Origin: Maribacter algicola
GTDB lineage: Bacteria; Bacteroidota; Bacteroidia; Flavobacteriales; Flavobacteriaceae
Assembly (NCBI RefSeq): GCF_003933245.1
Contig: NZ_QUSX01000002.1
Coordinates: 248,001 to 312,000 of the forward strand
Reading direction: 5' to 3'
DNA: 64,000 nt
Part shown: positions 35,195 through 45,900 of the stretch, piece by piece
Position numbering within the stretch: the stretch's first letter is position 1
How the letters are laid out: each line of letters begins with the position of its first letter
Translations under genes and position numbers: made by a program
Notes under the pieces: generated by a model
Database searches by the model: none
Told to the model about the DNA's origin: nothing
Seen by the model: only the letters and a program-made list of their open reading frames with translations

Positions 35195-35896
35195 ATGATC
35201 AGTATAATTATCCCAGCACATAAGGAAGCCGAGAATATTGACTTTTTAGTTCGAAAACTATCAGGTTTAAAAAAGAAGGAACCCTTCGAAATATTGGTGG
35301 CGCTTTCTCCTGAAAGCCATGCTAATTTTTGCAATGAAACCCTAGAAAATGCTATTGTTCTCAAGTGCTATAAGAAAGGTAGGGCATCACAGATGAACGA
35401 GGCGGCAAGAACAGCGAAGGGAGATGTCTTGGCATTTTTACACGCCGATGTGAGACCGCCTGAAACCTTTCTACTCGATATTCGAAGAACTATAGAGAAA
35501 GACTATGATGCCGGATTCTTTTCGTATAGGTTTGACAAGGAAAGCCTGCCATTGCGCATCAATTCCTATTTCACCGGCAAGGACGGTATTTTTACGGGAG
35601 GCGGTGACCAATGCCTTTTTATCAAGGCAGAACTTTTCAATAGTTTAGGGCAATTTGATGAAACCCAAGTACTGATGGAGGATTTTGAGTTTTTTAAACG
35701 CATAAAAAAGCATGGCCTTAGATATAAAATTGTGAAAAACAACCTTATTGTATCCGCTAGGAAATACGATTCCAACTCCTATTTAAGAGTGAACCTATCC
35801 AATTTACTGTTGGTAGTGCTATTTAAAATGGGATATTCCAGCCAAAAGTTAAAGACCATACATGATAAACTCATCAAAACGCCCTATAACACCTGA
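35195..35896 (+). CDS. glycosyltransferase family 2, TIGR04283 type
   Basis: A 233-residue soluble glycosyltransferase. SIIIPAHKEAENIDFLVRKL, the GRASQMNEAARTAKGDVLAFLHADVRPP donor/Mg segment and the GGGDQCLFIKAELFN acceptor region match the family annotated as arsenosugar-biosynthesis glycosyltransferase (TIGR04283), which is usually found beside other arsenosugar genes. Here the next gene is a VOC protein, so an arsenic role is not supported by context except for an ArsN2-like gene about 10 kb away. It overlaps the next gene by 35 bases. Confidence 0.85.
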   Translation: MISIIIPAHKEAENIDFLVRKLSGLKKKEPFEILVALSPESHANFCNETLENAIVLKCYKKGRASQMNEAARTAKGDVLAFLHADVRPPETFLLDIRRTIEKDYDAGFFSYRFDKESLPLRINSYFTGKDGIFTGGGDQCLFIKAELFNSLGQFDETQVLMEDFEFFKRIKKHGLRYKIVKNNLIVSARKYDSNSYLRVNLSNLLLVVLFKMGYSSQKLKTIHDKLIKTPYNT

Positions 35897-36950
35897 TATA
35901 ATCAATGGCATTCAGCAAGTAGGAATTGGTGTATCCGACACCAAGGCTGTTTTCAATTGGTACAGAAAGCATCTGGGGTTTGATATATTGTTATTTAAGG
36001 ACGAAGCCCCGGCAACCCTTATGACCAAATACACACAAGACGAGGTCTGTCATAGAAACGCCTATCTATCCTTGAATTTGCATGGAGGCGGGGGATTGGA
36101 AATATGGCAATTTACAAGTAGGATACCTGAGAAACCGAAAACCCCTGTTATTTTGGGAGACTTGGGAATCAATGCCATGAAGCTGAGAACCATGAATATT
36201 GCCACAAGTTTTGAGGCACTTGAAAAACTGAATTTGCCCTACCAAACGGATATTGTGACCAATACGTTGGGAATCTCTTCCTTTTACTTCCAAGATCCTT
36301 GGGACAACTTGGTTGAGGTTGTAGAGGATGGGTATCGTTTTGCTAGAACAAAACAAAGAATTGGAGGTGTTATGGGAGTCGTTATAGGCGTTTCCCACAT
36401 TCCGGATTCCATCAGGTTTTATAAGGAATTGTTGGGGTATGGTAACGTGCTCAGCGAAGAGACCGTAAAACTTCCTTTACATACCAACCGCCAAAAGTTT
36501 GGTTTATACAGAAAGGTGGTGCTTCAACATTCCCGACCTAACTTTGGCGGCTTTGGAGCGCTTTTGGGCCCTACACAGATTGAGCTATTGCAAGCCTTGG
36601 ATAGAGACCCCGTTACCATATTTGAAAATAGGTTGTGGGGAGATCTGGGATATATTCATCTATGCTTTGACATTCATGGTATGGAAAAACTTAGACAACG
36701 GGCTGCGAATCTTAACTATCCATTTACGGTAGATAGTGCCAATAGTTTTGATATGGGCGATGCTGCCGGGCATTTTAGTTATGTAGAAGACCCGGACGGA
36801 ACCTTGATAGAATTTGTGGAAACTCATAAGGTTCCCATATATAAACCCTTGGGATTGTACTTGAACCTAAAAAACAGGAATCCCACCAAACCCTTACCAA
36901 AATGGGTGGTAAAGACTCTGGGCTTTCACAGGATATCCAAGGATATTTAG
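35862..36950 (+). CDS. protein with two VOC/glyoxalase domains
   Basis: A 362-residue protein with two vicinal-oxygen-chelate domains (about 15-135 and 165-300). Domain 1 opens IQQVGIGVSDTKAVFNWYRKHLGFDIL and closes SSFYFQDPWDNLVEVVE; domain 2 opens GGVMGVVIGVSHIPDSIRFYKELLGYGN and closes FSYVEDPDGTLIEFVETHKV. The metal-site Glu residues at each domain end (EVVE, EFVE) are kept. Such double-VOC proteins include extradiol dioxygenases and glyoxalase-like isomerases. Substrate unknown. It overlaps the glycosyltransferase gene, so they are co-translated. Confidence 0.87.
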   Translation: MINSSKRPITPDIINGIQQVGIGVSDTKAVFNWYRKHLGFDILLFKDEAPATLMTKYTQDEVCHRNAYLSLNLHGGGGLEIWQFTSRIPEKPKTPVILGDLGINAMKLRTMNIATSFEALEKLNLPYQTDIVTNTLGISSFYFQDPWDNLVEVVEDGYRFARTKQRIGGVMGVVIGVSHIPDSIRFYKELLGYGNVLSEETVKLPLHTNRQKFGLYRKVVLQHSRPNFGGFGALLGPTQIELLQALDRDPVTIFENRLWGDLGYIHLCFDIHGMEKLRQRAANLNYPFTVDSANSFDMGDAAGHFSYVEDPDGTLIEFVETHKVPIYKPLGLYLNLKNRNPTKPLPKWVVKTLGFHRISKDI

Positions 36951-36956
36951 TCCTAA

Positions 36957-37057
36957 TTTACTCGATAATCGCGATTTAATTGCTCCCACCATTAGGTTGA
37001 AACTTCATGTAAAGTTTCTTTTCAATGCCTCGTGGGCTCGCTCTAAGGTTGTTTACT
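36957..37057 (-). repeat. 101-bp structured intergenic repeat, copy 2
   Basis: A gapless alignment with copy 1 gives about 76 percent identity. The minus-strand element starts at the stop codon of the small membrane gene (37053-37055), as copy 1 does for the helicase gene. A perfect 7-bp hairpin, GAAACTT / AAGTTTC with a CATGTA loop, lies at 36999-37018. In copy 1 the outer pair of this hairpin changes from G-C to C-G, a compensatory change. Confidence 0.75.
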
Positions 37058-37238
37058 CTTTCCCTTTTGTTGTTCGGATCAATCCAATTCCCGAAAAGAA
37101 GAAGATAGCGCCCAATACGGCATATACAATTAAGGCTTTTGTAGTTCCTGCACTATTGCCGAATAATATAGCGGCATATACCAAACCACCAATGCCTAGC
37201 AATGTGAGAATGGTCCCGAAGAGTTTCTTTAAATCCAT
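37053..37238 (-). CDS. small two-helix membrane protein
   Basis: A 61-residue protein with two hydrophobic helices (residues 7-27 TILTLLGIGGLVYAAILFGNS and 34-54 KALIVYAVLGAIFFFSGIGL), a short loop and a basic end. It resembles small flavobacterial membrane proteins of unknown role. Its stop lies in the 101-bp repeat. The ATG is the only good start; upstream is the RskA gene's downstream flank. Confidence 0.72.
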   Translation of the reverse strand: MDLKKLFGTILTLLGIGGLVYAAILFGNSAGTTKALIVYAVLGAIFFFSGIGLIRTTKGKE

Positions 37239-37292
37239 GGTGGAAAAATAGTAAATTTTCTAGTATTTAAAAGCTGTTTGGAATCGATTTAT

Positions 37293-38093
37293 TTAGGATG
37301 TGGAGACAACACCCAAGGCATATAATTGCTCTAAAGTAGGGGATTCGCTACCTCCTGCAGGTTCCAAGGTTATACCAAAGGCCTCGGAATCGTTAGGGTT
37401 GTTTAACGCGAATACCTTGTTGTCATCTGTGGAAAAGTCTTCCAATAATCCCATACTTGTAGGAGTCAGGGGAGAAAGTTTTAACGACCATACCTGATAG
37501 ACAAAACCATCGGGGGGTTCAGGTAGACCTTGGGCGTCTATAAATACTTTTTTTTCTTGCTTGTTCCAATAGGCCTTGGCGTAGGAGGACGGTGATACTT
37601 CTTGTCCACCTAAGGGGATTACGGAAATATCCTTGTCTCTTAAGGTGTTTAGTAAGTCCTGGGTTTTTTCCAGGGAAGCATCGGAATCGGCAATTTGTTG
37701 TTCCAATTCCTGATTTTGTTGTTCTACGAGCTGAATTTCAGATTTTAGACTCTCATTTTGAGTATAGACCCAGAATAGGCCAATGGCCAATAAAACAGAA
37801 GCGGCCCAACCTAAATAAGATGTCCAATTGGAAGTTTCCTTTTTCAATGGAATTACTTTGGAATGGGATTCCAGATTACGCAGTTTAGGTTCGAGCGTAT
37901 CAAAAGAATACGGATTAATGGTGCTAATTCTTCGAGTCAATTCCATAAGTGCATTCTCAATGGCTAGTATTTCAGCCTTAATTTCAGGATACTCCTCCGC
38001 ATAGGCAGCGATCTCCAGATTTTCCTTTTCTGTGAGAACCCCGGCCACGTAAAGTTCCAATATCCCAGACGCTATGTATTCTTGAACATTCAT
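37293..38093 (-). CDS. RskA-type anti-sigma factor
   Basis: A 266-residue single-pass membrane protein. The N-terminus (MNVQEYIASGILELYVAGVL) is the RskA cytoplasmic sigma-binding domain; a membrane helix at about 90-108 (SYLGWAASVLLAIGLFWVY) and a coiled coil (NQELEQQIADSDAS) follow. The periplasmic C-terminal domain is the RskA fold (DGFVYQVWSLKLSPLTPTSMG). The His/Cys zinc motif of the ZAS group is absent, as is usual for RskA. It abuts the sigma gene's stop and ATG, so the pair is one operon. Confidence 0.9.
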   Translation of the reverse strand: MNVQEYIASGILELYVAGVLTEKENLEIAAYAEEYPEIKAEILAIENALMELTRRISTINPYSFDTLEPKLRNLESHSKVIPLKKETSNWTSYLGWAASVLLAIGLFWVYTQNESLKSEIQLVEQQNQELEQQIADSDASLEKTQDLLNTLRDKDISVIPLGGQEVSPSSYAKAYWNKQEKKVFIDAQGLPEPPDGFVYQVWSLKLSPLTPTSMGLLEDFSTDDNKVFALNNPNDSEAFGITLEPAGGSESPTLEQLYALGVVSTS

Positions 38094-38630
38094 TTATTTG
38101 ACTATCATGTTTTCCCTTAGTTTGGAAAGACAGCTTCTGTTTCTTGTCTTTACGGTTCCTACGGGTATGGCCAATTCCTCGGCAACCTCTTTTTGTGTAT
38201 ATCCTCTAAAATAAAGCAGTTCAATGATTTGAACACATTTTTTCTTAAGACTCTGTATCAACATCTTAAGACCTTTTGTGTCGATAGTAGCATTACTTTC
38301 ATCCTCCCTACTTTCCAAAACACTTACGAAGTAGTCCGCGGAAAGGTTCTTTTTTTCATTTTTATACGACTTACTGCGTATTTCATCGATGGCCGCATTC
38401 CGTGCGATATTCAAAATCCACGTAAAAAACCTTCCTTTTGATACATTATAGCTACTGGAATTATTCCAAATCTTTACAAAAACATCCTGACAGATTTCTT
38501 GGGAGCGGCTTTCGTTCTTAACAATCGTGTTAATGACCCCGCAAATATTTTTGGAGTACATACCATAAAGTGTTTCAAAAGCCGAAGCATCTTTCTTTTG
38601 AAATCGCTCTACTAAAAGGTCTAACTGCAT
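38094..38630 (-). CDS. ECF-family RNA polymerase sigma factor
   Basis: A 178-residue ECF sigma factor with region 2 (LYGMYSKNICGVINTIVKN, RFFTWILNIARNAAIDEIRSK) and region 4 (QIIELLYFRGYTQKEVAEELAIPVGTVKTRNRSCLSKLR), joined by a short linker. The downstream RskA gene starts immediately after its stop, which implies release by regulated proteolysis at the membrane. The signal and the regulon are unknown. The terminator at 38655 separates it from the superoxide dismutase gene. Confidence 0.94.
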   Translation of the reverse strand: MQLDLLVERFQKKDASAFETLYGMYSKNICGVINTIVKNESRSQEICQDVFVKIWNNSSSYNVSKGRFFTWILNIARNAAIDEIRSKSYKNEKKNLSADYFVSVLESREDESNATIDTKGLKMLIQSLKKKCVQIIELLYFRGYTQKEVAEELAIPVGTVKTRNRSCLSKLRENMIVK

Positions 38631-38654
38631 AGGGCCGAATTTAACGATTAAAAT

Positions 38655-38686
38655 TAAAAAAAGCCACCCCTATGGATGGCTTTTAT
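38655..38686 (-). terminator. terminator downstream of the CuZn superoxide dismutase gene
   Basis: On the minus strand, stem AAAAGCCA / TGGCTTTT with an imperfect inner pair, followed by seven T residues. It lies 18 bases past the dismutase stop and upstream of the sigma gene. Confidence 0.8.
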
Positions 38687-38703
38687 TCATACTATTTTTA
38701 GCG

Positions 38704-39294
38704 TTATTGTATAATTCCTGTACAACTGACACGGGCTCCGGCAGCACCGCTCGGCTGACTTGTGAAATCATCCGCGCCTTGATGTACGATTACGGCCTTA
38801 CCTAAAATATTTTTGTTTTCGTCAGCACATCCCATGCACCATTCAGAGGTTGAAAATTCAACGGTAGCGTTGCCTTTGGCATCTGCCATAAAATTGCCAA
38901 TATCACCTTTGTGATATCCTTCGCTGGCACCCCATTTACCATGTGGTTCATTGGTTGGGTTCCAGTGCCCCCCTGCCGATGTTCCGTCTGCGGCGGAACA
39001 ATCTGCGGTTTGGTGGATGTGGATAGCATGTTCCCCTTCGGACAGGCCTGAGAAGGTCGCCATCATTTTAACTTCGCCATCTTCTTCGGTAAAGGTCACT
39101 TCACCTTGCACACCACTATCACTCTTGGGCTCCATCATAAATTTAACGGTTTCAACTTCTTCCTCTTGAGTCATCTCCTCCATGGTCTCTTCCATTTCAT
39201 CGGCAGCTTCATTGGACTCTTTTTTTACTTCTTTACAATTTATGACCGCAAATAAAGCCAGTGCGGCCAACGGAAATTTTATCACTCTTTTCAT
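38704..39294 (-). CDS. sodC: CuZn superoxide dismutase lipoprotein
   Basis: A 196-residue exported lipoprotein (lipobox FAVINC) with a Glu/Met-rich linker (about 25-50). The CuZn-SOD domain follows: EHAIHIHQTADC (Cu ligands His-x-His), GGHWNPTNEPHG (bridging His and Zn-site His), GDIGNF and VIVHQGADDF, with the disulfide Cys pair (TADC and RVSCTG). It disproportionates superoxide in the periplasm. A terminator follows at 38655, so it is a separate unit from the sigma operon. Confidence 0.95.
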   Translation of the reverse strand: MKRVIKFPLAALALFAVINCKEVKKESNEAADEMEETMEEMTQEEEVETVKFMMEPKSDSGVQGEVTFTEEDGEVKMMATFSGLSEGEHAIHIHQTADCSAADGTSAGGHWNPTNEPHGKWGASEGYHKGDIGNFMADAKGNATVEFSTSEWCMGCADENKNILGKAVIVHQGADDFTSQPSGAAGARVSCTGIIQ

Positions 39295-39414
39295 CTATTT
39301 AGGTATTAAAGTTTTCTACTTGTTAAAATTAAGAAATTCCTAGCGCTATATGAACTCATACGCCAATCATTTTAACAGTATTCAGAAGAATAACGGTATT
39401 GGGACTAAATCACC

Positions 39415-40119
39415 CTATTTAAATAGCTTGCGCAAGTCCGGATTATAAAAAACGGCCACTTGTAATCGATCATAATTGACCGTCCTAAAATGATTTTTAA
39501 GATACCCGGCTTGAACGCTTAGATTATTGGTCACATTGAGTCCTACCGCTGCATACAATCGGTTTTGATCAAATGCCTCGTTTTGTAAATTGATGAAAAT
39601 TTCATCGTAGAAATTCAAAAAGAAGATATCCGTCAAGGGTACGGTCATTTGCAACCGGTATCGGGCGCGGTGTTGTGTGCTTTTTGTATTCAGGTCGCTG
39701 TCCGTTATAAATCGCTGCTCTAGACGGTATCTATGTTCAAACAGCAATTCCCAGACCTTGTTCTTCAAAATAAACTGCTCAAAAATTCGATTTTCCGAGA
39801 TATTGTCGGAGGCTTGTCCGCCCAAATCGATTAAAGCGGCTTCAAAGGAGGTTGGGTCAGTTTTAATATAGGCGTACCCCGCCGTAGCAATGGCATTGTC
39901 ATCAATGTGATAATTAAGCCCGGTCCGTAGCAACAATTGGTTAAAGTTTTTGGCCTGTTCAAAATAACGTAGCTGTGCTTCGGTATGAATGCTCCATTTT
40001 TCGGCAATTTGGTTGGTTCCAAAGTACATATGCCAGCTTCCCAGTTTGTCCTCCCCGTTTACCTGGGCCTGCGCCGTTATGGAAATTAGGGTAAATATCG
40101 TTAAAAGTAACCTCCTCAT
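39415..40119 (-). CDS. DUF2490 outer-membrane beta-barrel-like protein
   Basis: A 234-residue protein with a signal peptide ending AQA and alternating hydrophobic strands of the DUF2490 family: WHMYFGTNQIAEKWSIHTEAQLRYFE, NQLLLRTGLNYHIDDNAIATAGYAY and AGYLKNHFRTVNYDRLQVAVFYN at the end. The predicted barrel-like strands suggest an outer-membrane protein. The ATG at 40119 with an AAGGAA upstream is chosen; the frame opens earlier with a TTG. No neighbour clearly shares its function. Confidence 0.85.
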   Translation of the reverse strand: MRRLLLTIFTLISITAQAQVNGEDKLGSWHMYFGTNQIAEKWSIHTEAQLRYFEQAKNFNQLLLRTGLNYHIDDNAIATAGYAYIKTDPTSFEAALIDLGGQASDNISENRIFEQFILKNKVWELLFEHRYRLEQRFITDSDLNTKSTQHRARYRLQMTVPLTDIFFLNFYDEIFINLQNEAFDQNRLYAAVGLNVTNNLSVQAGYLKNHFRTVNYDRLQVAVFYNPDLRKLFK

Positions 40120-40183
40120 ATGTTGTAGAATTCCTTTTGATTTCAATTGATTATGGTAATAGTATGATTAATAGACCTTCATT

Positions 40184-42121
40184 TTATAAATCGTTTCCCA
40201 TGGGTTCCCCATCTTTTATGGGAGTGCCTTTATCGCCTTTCAAATAGACATCTAGAAAATGAAGTACACGACTATACGCTTCTATCTGGTTTTCCTTTTT
40301 TACGAATCCATGTCCTTCGTCCTCAAAAAGCACATATTCCACCGGAACTCCATTTTTTTTGACCCCGGCAACAATCTCGTCCGACTCTACCTGAAGCACT
40401 CTGGGGTCCTTGGATCCTTGCAGTACAATAAGCGGTTTGGTCACCTTATCCGTATGGAACAAGGGTGAAATGGCCTTGAGACGTACGGAATCCGCACTAT
40501 TGGGATCACCCAGTTCCAAATACAGCGCGTCCTTGAAAGATTGCCACCAGGGCGGAATGCTTCGTAAAGTCCTGATCCAGTTGGTCACCCCAAAAAGATT
40601 CACACCTACGGCAAACTCCTCTGGAGTATAGGTCAATGCAGCCATGGTCATATACCCCCCGTAGGAACCGCCAATGATTCCTATTTTTTCGGCATCTATT
40701 ACCGGTTGGGAGGCCAGCCAATTCTTGCCTTCCACACAGTCCTTAAGATCCTTGTCGCCATGGTTTAAATCGTCCATTTTATAAAAGGATTTTCCATAGC
40801 CACTACTTCCACGGTTGTTAACGGCCAAAACAGCATAACCATGATTGACCAAATACTGGATAAAAGAACTGAAATTTTGTCTGGATTGCCCTCCCGGACC
40901 TCCATGTACCCAAACCAAAGCTGGTACTTTGCTATCTGCCGAAGCCTGTTTAGGCTTGTAGTAAATGGCCGGAATTTCCAATCCGTCAAAGGATTTATAT
41001 CGAACCACTTCGGCCGTAACCAAGTCGTCCTGGTCTATTTCTGGATTCAGCACATGGGTCAATTGTTTGACTTCTTTGGTTTCCAAATTATAGACATATA
41101 AATTGCTTGGGGTTTGTGAGCCTCCTGCATACAAACGCATCCATTTTTCGTCATCGGAGAAACCTACATTGGTGATATCCATATTGGGGAAGGAGGGAAG
41201 TTCAATGTTTTTCCCTGTATCTTTTTCCATTACCTCAATGGTATTCTTTGCATCTTCGTTTATATACGTTACTTGATAGGTGCCATTTTCCGTAAAATAG
41301 CTTCCCATAATATCCCAATCGCGCTCCATGACCTTGGTTCGTTCCCCCGTTGCAATATCGTATTTCATCAAATAGGAAAACTCGTTGCCCAAATCGGTTG
41401 TATAGAAAAGGGCACTGTTGTCCGTTGAAAAATCCTGACTGCTGTTCGCACTCTGCTCGGTATTGATTTGGGTCTGGGTCTTGGCCTGTAAATCATATAA
41501 AAACAGGTTAGAATCGTTAGTGTTTATGGATTTTGAGAGTGAAAGATACTTTTTGTCATCACTCAAGTTTCCAATATCGTACCCTTCATCATTTTGATAA
41601 ATCAATTTTGGCGTATAGTCCAGAAAATCCATCTGGTACAAGTCCATAAACCGCGAATCCCTTTTGTTGGAAGTAAAAAAGAAACTTTTCTTGTCCTCCG
41701 CCCAAGAATGGAAGCCGGCCCTGGCCCCTTCATCTGGGGTAAGATCGGTAACGCTGCCATTGAGGTTTCTAATGAATATGTGATAGATTTCATCACCATT
41801 GCCGTCCATGCTAAATAGCATACGCTCGTCCTTGGGAAAATAGGAAATAGCGAATACCGAAGAACTATCTGATTGGGTTATGGGCATCATTTCACCTCCG
41901 TCAACTGGAACTGTATACATATTATAAATTCCGGAACGGTTGCTGGAAATTAACAGCTTTGAATTATCGGGCGAAAAACTTCCGCCACTTATGGCCTCGT
42001 TATCCATCATTTGTTCAATGGTGTAGGACTTTATCTTTTGTGTCTTGACAGTCTGTTGTGGTTTATTTTTGCAGCTCCACATTAGCGATGCAACTACTAA
42101 AAGCGATACAATTCTTTTCAT
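40184..42121 (-). CDS. S9 prolyl oligopeptidase/dipeptidyl-peptidase lipoprotein
   Basis: A 645-residue lipoprotein (lipobox SLMWSC). The N-terminal beta-propeller (about 25-360) is built of WD-like lines (GSFSPDNSKLLISS). The alpha/beta hydrolase domain has the nucleophile GGSYGGYMTM, Asp in GSKDPRV and His in DEGHGF, and the oxyanion region HGGPGGQSR. It removes short peptides from substrates, with proline preference likely but unproven. The ATG at 42121 is chosen over a TTG upstream. No operon partner. Confidence 0.93.
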   Translation of the reverse strand: MKRIVSLLVVASLMWSCKNKPQQTVKTQKIKSYTIEQMMDNEAISGGSFSPDNSKLLISSNRSGIYNMYTVPVDGGEMMPITQSDSSSVFAISYFPKDERMLFSMDGNGDEIYHIFIRNLNGSVTDLTPDEGARAGFHSWAEDKKSFFFTSNKRDSRFMDLYQMDFLDYTPKLIYQNDEGYDIGNLSDDKKYLSLSKSINTNDSNLFLYDLQAKTQTQINTEQSANSSQDFSTDNSALFYTTDLGNEFSYLMKYDIATGERTKVMERDWDIMGSYFTENGTYQVTYINEDAKNTIEVMEKDTGKNIELPSFPNMDITNVGFSDDEKWMRLYAGGSQTPSNLYVYNLETKEVKQLTHVLNPEIDQDDLVTAEVVRYKSFDGLEIPAIYYKPKQASADSKVPALVWVHGGPGGQSRQNFSSFIQYLVNHGYAVLAVNNRGSSGYGKSFYKMDDLNHGDKDLKDCVEGKNWLASQPVIDAEKIGIIGGSYGGYMTMAALTYTPEEFAVGVNLFGVTNWIRTLRSIPPWWQSFKDALYLELGDPNSADSVRLKAISPLFHTDKVTKPLIVLQGSKDPRVLQVESDEIVAGVKKNGVPVEYVLFEDEGHGFVKKENQIEAYSRVLHFLDVYLKGDKGTPIKDGEPMGNDL

Positions 42122-42273
42122 GGGATGTGTTTTTAGGTTGATGGACAATATGTTTTAAGCATGGGGGCTATTAATTGAATAGACTTGTTTAAAGATAAGG
42201 CAAAAGTGTGGGAGCTCGAACCGGAACTTGGTTCAACTTAGCTTTATGGGAAAAAGTAAATTACCAAGGAAGG

Positions 42274-42864
42274 CTATTTTTTCTCAAATATCCCAAAAAG
42301 TTCGTTTCCCTGTCGTTGTGGAATGGAGTTGTAACAGGGTTTAAAAGTGATGATTTTAAAATAAGGCTCCAAATAGCTGATATATAACTCCTTATTACCG
42401 CCAAAAGGGCGTTTTTCCATATTGTCCGTCAGGGGGAAATTAAACCAGACGCCGGCCAAAATACCTTTGGGTTTTAGCAATCGATGCATTTGCCTCGCAT
42501 AATTGCTTCGGTTCTCATCGGTAGGGACAAGGGAGCAAAAGAAGGTCTGCTCCAGAATCAGGTCATATGCTCCTTTGTGCGTAAAAAAATCCTCATTTAA
42601 AAGTTGAGCTTCGGGAAATTGAGGATTTCTTTTTTTGAAACTTTTCATCGGCACATCAGAAATATCCAACACATGAACATTTTTAAATCCATGCCTATAC
42701 AGATATTCTCCCTCATATGCATTGCCGGCACCAGGTATAAGAATGGCCATTTGTTTATCGTTCAGTTGATCTGCAAATTCCATGATAGGGGTGGAAGGAT
42801 GGCCAATGTTCCAGCCGGTTTCACCGGTTTCATAGCGTTGGTTCCAATAGGTCTTTTCATCCAT
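42274..42864 (-). CDS. TPMT-like SAM-dependent methyltransferase
   Basis: A 196-residue cytoplasmic protein of the thiopurine S-methyltransferase family. Its SAM-binding loop is ILIPGAGNAYEGEYLY (the VxGxGxA-like motif I), and YDLILEQTFFCSLVP is motif IV; the N-terminus WNQRYETGETGWNIGHPSTPI is typical. Bacterial members methylate tellurium, selenium or small thiols. It lies upstream of the S9 gene on the same strand, 152 bases from it, and is divergent from the S41 gene. Confidence 0.9.
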   Translation of the reverse strand: MDEKTYWNQRYETGETGWNIGHPSTPIMEFADQLNDKQMAILIPGAGNAYEGEYLYRHGFKNVHVLDISDVPMKSFKKRNPQFPEAQLLNEDFFTHKGAYDLILEQTFFCSLVPTDENRSNYARQMHRLLKPKGILAGVWFNFPLTDNMEKRPFGGNKELYISYLEPYFKIITFKPCYNSIPQRQGNELFGIFEKK

Positions 42865-42991
42865 GGTATAGCGTTATTGGATGCTAAAGTAGGAACAATT
42901 TGAAATACCATCCTGTATTCTCTACCGGATATACAAATTTTGATTCCGTTCATACACTTTTTACTTATCTTGGCCCGATTAAATTCCAAGC

Positions 42992-45900
42992 ATGAAAAAC
43001 CATCTGTCCATTTTTATACTATCGTTCGTTTTTACCCTAGGTGCAGTCGCTCAAGAGCATCCTAAATGGCTTCGCTATCCCGCCATTTCACCAGATGGCA
43101 ATACCATTGCCTTTACCTATAAAGGGGATATTTACCGGGTGCCCAAGAACGGTGGTGTGGCCCAACAGCTCACCTTTCATAAGGCCCATGATTACAATGT
43201 GGTTTGGAGCAAGGACGGGGACTCTTTGGCCTTTGCCTCCAACCGCTTTGGGAATTTTGATGTGTATGTCATGGACGCGAAAGGGGGCGAGGCAACACGG
43301 TTGACCTTCCATAGCAACGATGAGACTCCCTATTCATTTTCAGCGGATGATAAAAGTGTCATTTTTGGGGCGGCAAGACAGGATGATGTGAAACATCGCC
43401 AATATCCCATGGGACAACAACCTGAGCTATACAGTGTTCCCGTAAATGGGGGGCGTATCGACCAAGTTCTCACCGTGCCTGCGGAAGATGTACAAGTGAA
43501 TGCTGCAGGAACTTTGATGGTCTATCACGATAAAAAAGGCTATGAAAATACGTTTCGGAAACATCATACATCTGCCATTACAAGAGATATTTGGAAATAT
43601 GATACGGAGAGTGGCGAACATACCATGCTAACCACTTATAAAGGGGAAGATAGAAACCCAGTCTTTGGTGTGGACGGTAAATCCATATACTATTTGAGCG
43701 AGGAGAGCGGCACCTTTAATGTGCATAAACTTAGTTTGGATGCCACGGCTTCCAACGAGCAGCTGACCCAATTTAAAACGCATCCTGTACGTTTCTTGAG
43801 CATCGGAAACGGAACCATGGTCTTTGGTTATGATGGGGAACTCTATACTTTTGAGGAGGGTAGCGAACCGCATAAAGTGGATATCATCGTCCGTACACAA
43901 TCCGCAGATAATACTGTGGAATATGTGTCCATCAACGGCGGGGTGAGGGAAATGGATATTTCGCCCAACGGAAAGGAAATCGCCTTTATAAGCCGTGGGG
44001 AGGTTTTTTCCACGTCGGTAGACGGTAGTATGACCAAACGACTCACGAATACACCAGAACAGGAACGTTTTGTGAAATTCATGTCAGATGGAAGTGCGAT
44101 TGCATACGCCAGCGAGCGAGATGGTAAATGGTCCATTTTTAAGACTGTTAAGCAACGTGCCGAGGAACCTTACTTTTTTGCATCGACCTTGGTGCAGGAA
44201 GATACTTTGGTGACCGATAGTACCGATGTCTACCTTCCGGAATTTTCACCCGATGGTAACCTAATAGCCTATATCGAAGGTCGTAGAACCTTGAAAGTCA
44301 AAAATTTAAAAACAAAAGAAACCGTAACCCTATTGACGCCCAAGGAATTGTACCATTTCTCGGACGGCGACAAATACTATCAATGGAGCCCGGACAGCAA
44401 ATGGCTTTTGGTGGATTGGGGCGTTACCTTGAGCAACAGTGAGATTTTACTGATTTCTTCGGATGGAAAGACCCGAAAAAACCTCACCGAAAGCGGGTAT
44501 TACGACATGCAGCCCAAATGGATTGGGGAGGGCAACCAAATTATTTGGTTCTCCAACAGAAACGGACTAAAAAGTTATGCCACCAGTGGGCAATCGGAAT
44601 TCGATGTGTATACCATGTTCCTTACCCAGGATGCCTGGGACAAGTTCAACCTATCCAAGGATGAGTATGATTTGATGAAGTTGATCGAGGAAGGCGATAA
44701 AAAGGAAGAGGATAAGGCGAAGGATGACGACGATAAAAAGAAAAAGAAGAAGGACGAAGACACTAAGGAGGAACCCGTTAAACCGCTCAAATTCGATTTG
44801 GAGGGCACTGAGGATAGAAAAAACCGACTCACCATTCATTCCTCCAAGTTGAGCGATGCGGTATTGTCCAAGGATGGTGAAAAACTTTACTACCTTACCC
44901 GGTTTGAGGAAGATCTGGACCTTTGGGAAACCGAAATCCGTACCAAGGAGACCAAAAAACTCTTGACCCTAGGTGCAAAATCAGGTGGCTTACAATGGGA
45001 CAAAAAGCAGGAAAACCTCTATCTGTTGGCCGATGGTAGCATTTCAAAAATCGATGTAAAGGCCGGGAAGAAGGAGCCGGTAAAATTGAAATCGGAAATG
45101 GTATTGGATGCCGATGCCGAGCGCCAGTATATGTTCGACCATATTTGGTTGCGCACCAATGGTATTTTCTACCATTCCAACTTCCACGGTATCGATTGGA
45201 CCGCTATGCGAACCGAATATGAAAAATACCTGCCTTTTATTGGAAATGACTATGAGTTTGCGGAGATGATCTCGGAACTGTTGGGCGAGCTCAATGTATC
45301 CCACGCAGGGGGCAGGTACAGCGATTCGATCGACAATGGCGACGAGACGGCCTCCTTGGGCATTTTTATGGATTACGACCATACCGGAAACGGAATAAAG
45401 ATTGCCGAGGTTATCAAGGGCGGACCTTTGGACAAGGCCGGTTTCAATTTAAAGCCGGGGATGATTATCGAAAAAATAAACGGGGAAACCATACAGTCCA
45501 ATCGGGATGTAGCCAGTTATTTGAACCGCAAGGAAGGTGAATTTATGCTGTTGGATGTGGTTGGGGAGAATACTGGTCGCAAACAGATTACCGTAAAACC
45601 CATTTCCCTTAATGAGGAAGCCGGACTCCTATACGACCGTTGGGTGGAAATCAACGAAAAGGAAGTAAAGGAGAAAAGTAAGGGCACCTTGGGCTATGTC
45701 CATATTCCCGGTATGAGTGACGGACCTTACCGCTCCATTTACGAGGAAATGATGGGCAAGTTTTTTGATAAAAAGGGCGTGATTGTGGATACCCGTTTTA
45801 ACGGCGGGGGCGACTTGGTGGCAGATTTGGCCATGTTCTTTACAGGAGAGGCCTTTTTGTCCTATGAGACGGAAGATCGCGTGGTAGGAGGAGAGCCTAC